Shown here one piece after another: positions 62,767 to 64,000 of a stretch of DNA of 64,000 nt; position 1 is the first letter of the stretch; each line of letters begins with the position of its first letter. The notes below the pieces were generated by a model that was given only the letters and a program-made list of their open reading frames with translations, had not been told where the DNA came from and made no database searches. Source of the stretch: WHTK01 sp965197795 (GTDB lineage: Bacteria; Chloroflexota; Dehalococcoidia; DSTF01; WHTK01); the NCBI GenBank assembly GCA_965197795.1, contig OZ240228.1:2170001-2234000 (forward strand), read 5' to 3'. The position numbers were made by a program, and so were the translations under genes.

Positions 62767-64000
62767 ATGACCCTGACCATTAAGCCCATCTATCTTGCGG
62801 TCCTTGGCGCCTTCGTTGTTGGGCTCCTTGTGGCTGGCGGCGTGTTCATCGCTGCGAGTGCAGCGATGAACACGACTCCGCGAACGCCAAGTCCACGGCG
62901 ATGGCGAGCCCCAGTCCCTCTGTCTCCGCAACCGCTGAGGATGCTGAGACCGCTACGCCCGAAACTACTGCCACGTCAGGAGGAGCCGGTGGAGGCGGTG
63001 GGCAAGCGACACAAGCACCAGTGCCGACCGCAGCGCCGCAAGGCGTTCAGGACGCGGCGAACCGGCTCTTTGTCGATCCTGTTCGCGGCAGCAACGAGAA
63101 CAACGGCACCACGGGAAGCCCCTTCCTCAACCTCTGGCGTGCACTTGAAGCTGCCGAGGCGCTGCAGGTGCCAGCTGAGATCTACATCGCCGGTGGTGTT
63201 CTAGAGGAGCGCAACAGGCTCCCGGACGGCGTCACTATTCTCGGTGGCTATGACTCCACGACGTGGATAAGAGATCTTGCAAACCAGGAAAGCCGCCTGG
63301 TTTCCAGCAGTCGCGTCATTACTGTGTTCGATAGTAGCGACGTTTCGGTAGATGGCTTCACCATAGAAGCAAGTGGCACTCGCAGCCGCAGTTCCTACGC
63401 GGCCTTGGTCAGCGAGTCGAATAACGTGGTATTTCGCAACGTTGTGTTCATCACCACCAATGGTTCGGATGGCGGTATTGGCGATAACGCATCGCCGGGC
63501 GGTAAGGGCAGTAACGGCGGGAAGGGCGACAATGCATCAGCCTGTCCTCCGGATAACGTTGGCGGCAACGGTGGAAACAGCCCCGGCGCCAATGGTGGTA
63601 GAGGTGGCACAGGCGGGGTCGCGGGTGGCTTCAACGGCTCGAAAGGCGGTGGTTCCGGCGGCGGTGGCAGTGGCGGGGCGGTCGGCTCCGATGGCAGTGG
63701 CGGCAAGAACGGCGGTGCCGGGCCGAATGACCCCACGGCGGGTGCTGGTGGCGGAGCCGCGGGAGTCATCGAATTGGGCCGTTACCTCCCAGCCTCGGGC
63801 ACAAGTGGTAACGCTCCAGGCGGGGTCGGCAGTGGTGGTGGCGGCGGTGGCGGCGCCATCGTCTTCGTCTGTGGCGGCGGCGGCGGCGGTGGTGCCGGCG
63901 GTGGTGCTGCTGAAGGATCTGACTTTGGCTTAGGCGGCGGCGGCGCCTTCGGCATCCTCGTTTATGAGAGCAACGTTTCGGTGATCAGCAGCAAATTCGT
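62767..64000 (+). pseudogene. Glycine-rich secreted beta-helix protein, one frameshift, runs off right edge
   Basis: ATG 62767 opens a membrane/signal segment (YLAVLGAFVVGLLVAGGVFI). At about 62868-62872 one base is missing; the neighbouring frame then stays open to the end of the window. It gives a Ser/Thr/Ala-rich linker, a domain start NRLFVDPVRGSNENNGTTGS (typical of DUF1565-like right-handed beta-helices), VTILGGYDSTTWIRDL, VFDSSDVSVDGFTIEASGT, and then over 130 residues very rich in Gly (GGKGSNGGKGDN, GGGGSGGAVGSDGSGG) before returning to AFGILVYESNVSVISS. It is likely a surface adhesin or wall protein. If the shift is an error the gene is intact. Confidence 0.8.

Noticed and set aside
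63395..63769. Leftward proline-rich open frame antisense to the glycine-rich gene
   Set aside because: Proline runs are the antisense image of Gly codons (GGN/NCC); no independent support.
1..64000. CRISPR array, prophage or transposase
   Set aside because: No regularly spaced repeats of 24-40 bp, no phage structural genes and no recognisable transposase or integrase were seen.

Overview
The window is GC-rich bacterial DNA with no rRNA, tRNA, CRISPR array or recognisable transposase. It carries five paralogous phthalate-dioxygenase-type Rieske oxygenases, F420/FMN luciferase-like oxidoreductases, HyuAB-type hydantoinase/oxoprolinase subunits, fumarylacetoacetase-like, amidohydrolase, SMP-30, isocitrate-lyase/PEP-mutase and VOC enzymes, several MFS exporters and a molybdenum hydroxylase. 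This mix of paralogous catabolic oxidoreductases resembles uncultured Chloroflexota (Dehalococcoidia/SAR202-like) genomes. The assignment is inference from family content only, because no phylogenetic marker is present.

Layout. 0-14 kb: the C-terminal part of a Rieske oxygenase, a small protein, an MFS exporter, hyuA-hyuB, an M24 peptidase, an SDR remnant, two complete Rieske oxygenases, a second MFS protein, an SDR and a frameshifted DinB-like gene. 14-25.6 kb: a split EamA pair, an OmpR/PhoB-type two-component system, two membrane genes (one ending in a cupredoxin domain), an esterase, an amidohydrolase, an SMP-30 protein, an M23 lipoprotein and an FAH-family enzyme. Many genes here are broken by single-base indels or in-frame stops. 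25.9-31.3 kb: a leftward operon encoding a PotD-like binding lipoprotein, a Cache-HAMP-PAS histidine kinase, a lone receiver and an EAL protein. 31.7-44.2 kb: a formamidase-like hydrolase, a PEP-mutase/isocitrate-lyase member, two VOC proteins, an ASST-like propeller, an overlooked 59-aa protein, two more Rieske oxygenases, an MFS exporter, a ricin-like lipoprotein, a CMD protein, a LysM protein and a decayed luciferase-like gene. 44.2-47.6 kb: repeat-rich DNA around an O-methyltransferase and a GNAT-SnoaL fusion. 47.6-58.3 kb: a divergent catabolic unit, with a three-subunit molybdenum hydroxylase (large subunit split in two) leftward and CoA-transferase A/B, F420-type oxidoreductase, maleate-isomerase-like, DUF6282-like and two PLP enzymes rightward. 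58.4-64 kb: a TauE/SafE exporter, a 1061-aa Asp-box propeller protein and a glycine-rich beta-helix surface protein that runs off the window.

How it fits together. Most genes are consistent with oxidation of aromatic or heterocyclic organic acids. Rieske and molybdenum hydroxylases would oxidise the ring; VOC, FAH, amidohydrolase, SMP-30 and HyuAB proteins would open or hydrolyse products; CoA-transferase, isomerase and PLP enzymes would feed central metabolism; MFS and EamA proteins would move substrates. No Rieske reductase or ferredoxin gene is nearby.

The main oddity is the uneven distribution of damage. At least nine genes carry frameshifts, nearly all single-base losses, or stops at apparent glutamate codons, while long stretches (about 32-42 kb and 49-62 kb) are clean. 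Either this locus is truly decaying or the assembly is locally poor; read data would decide.
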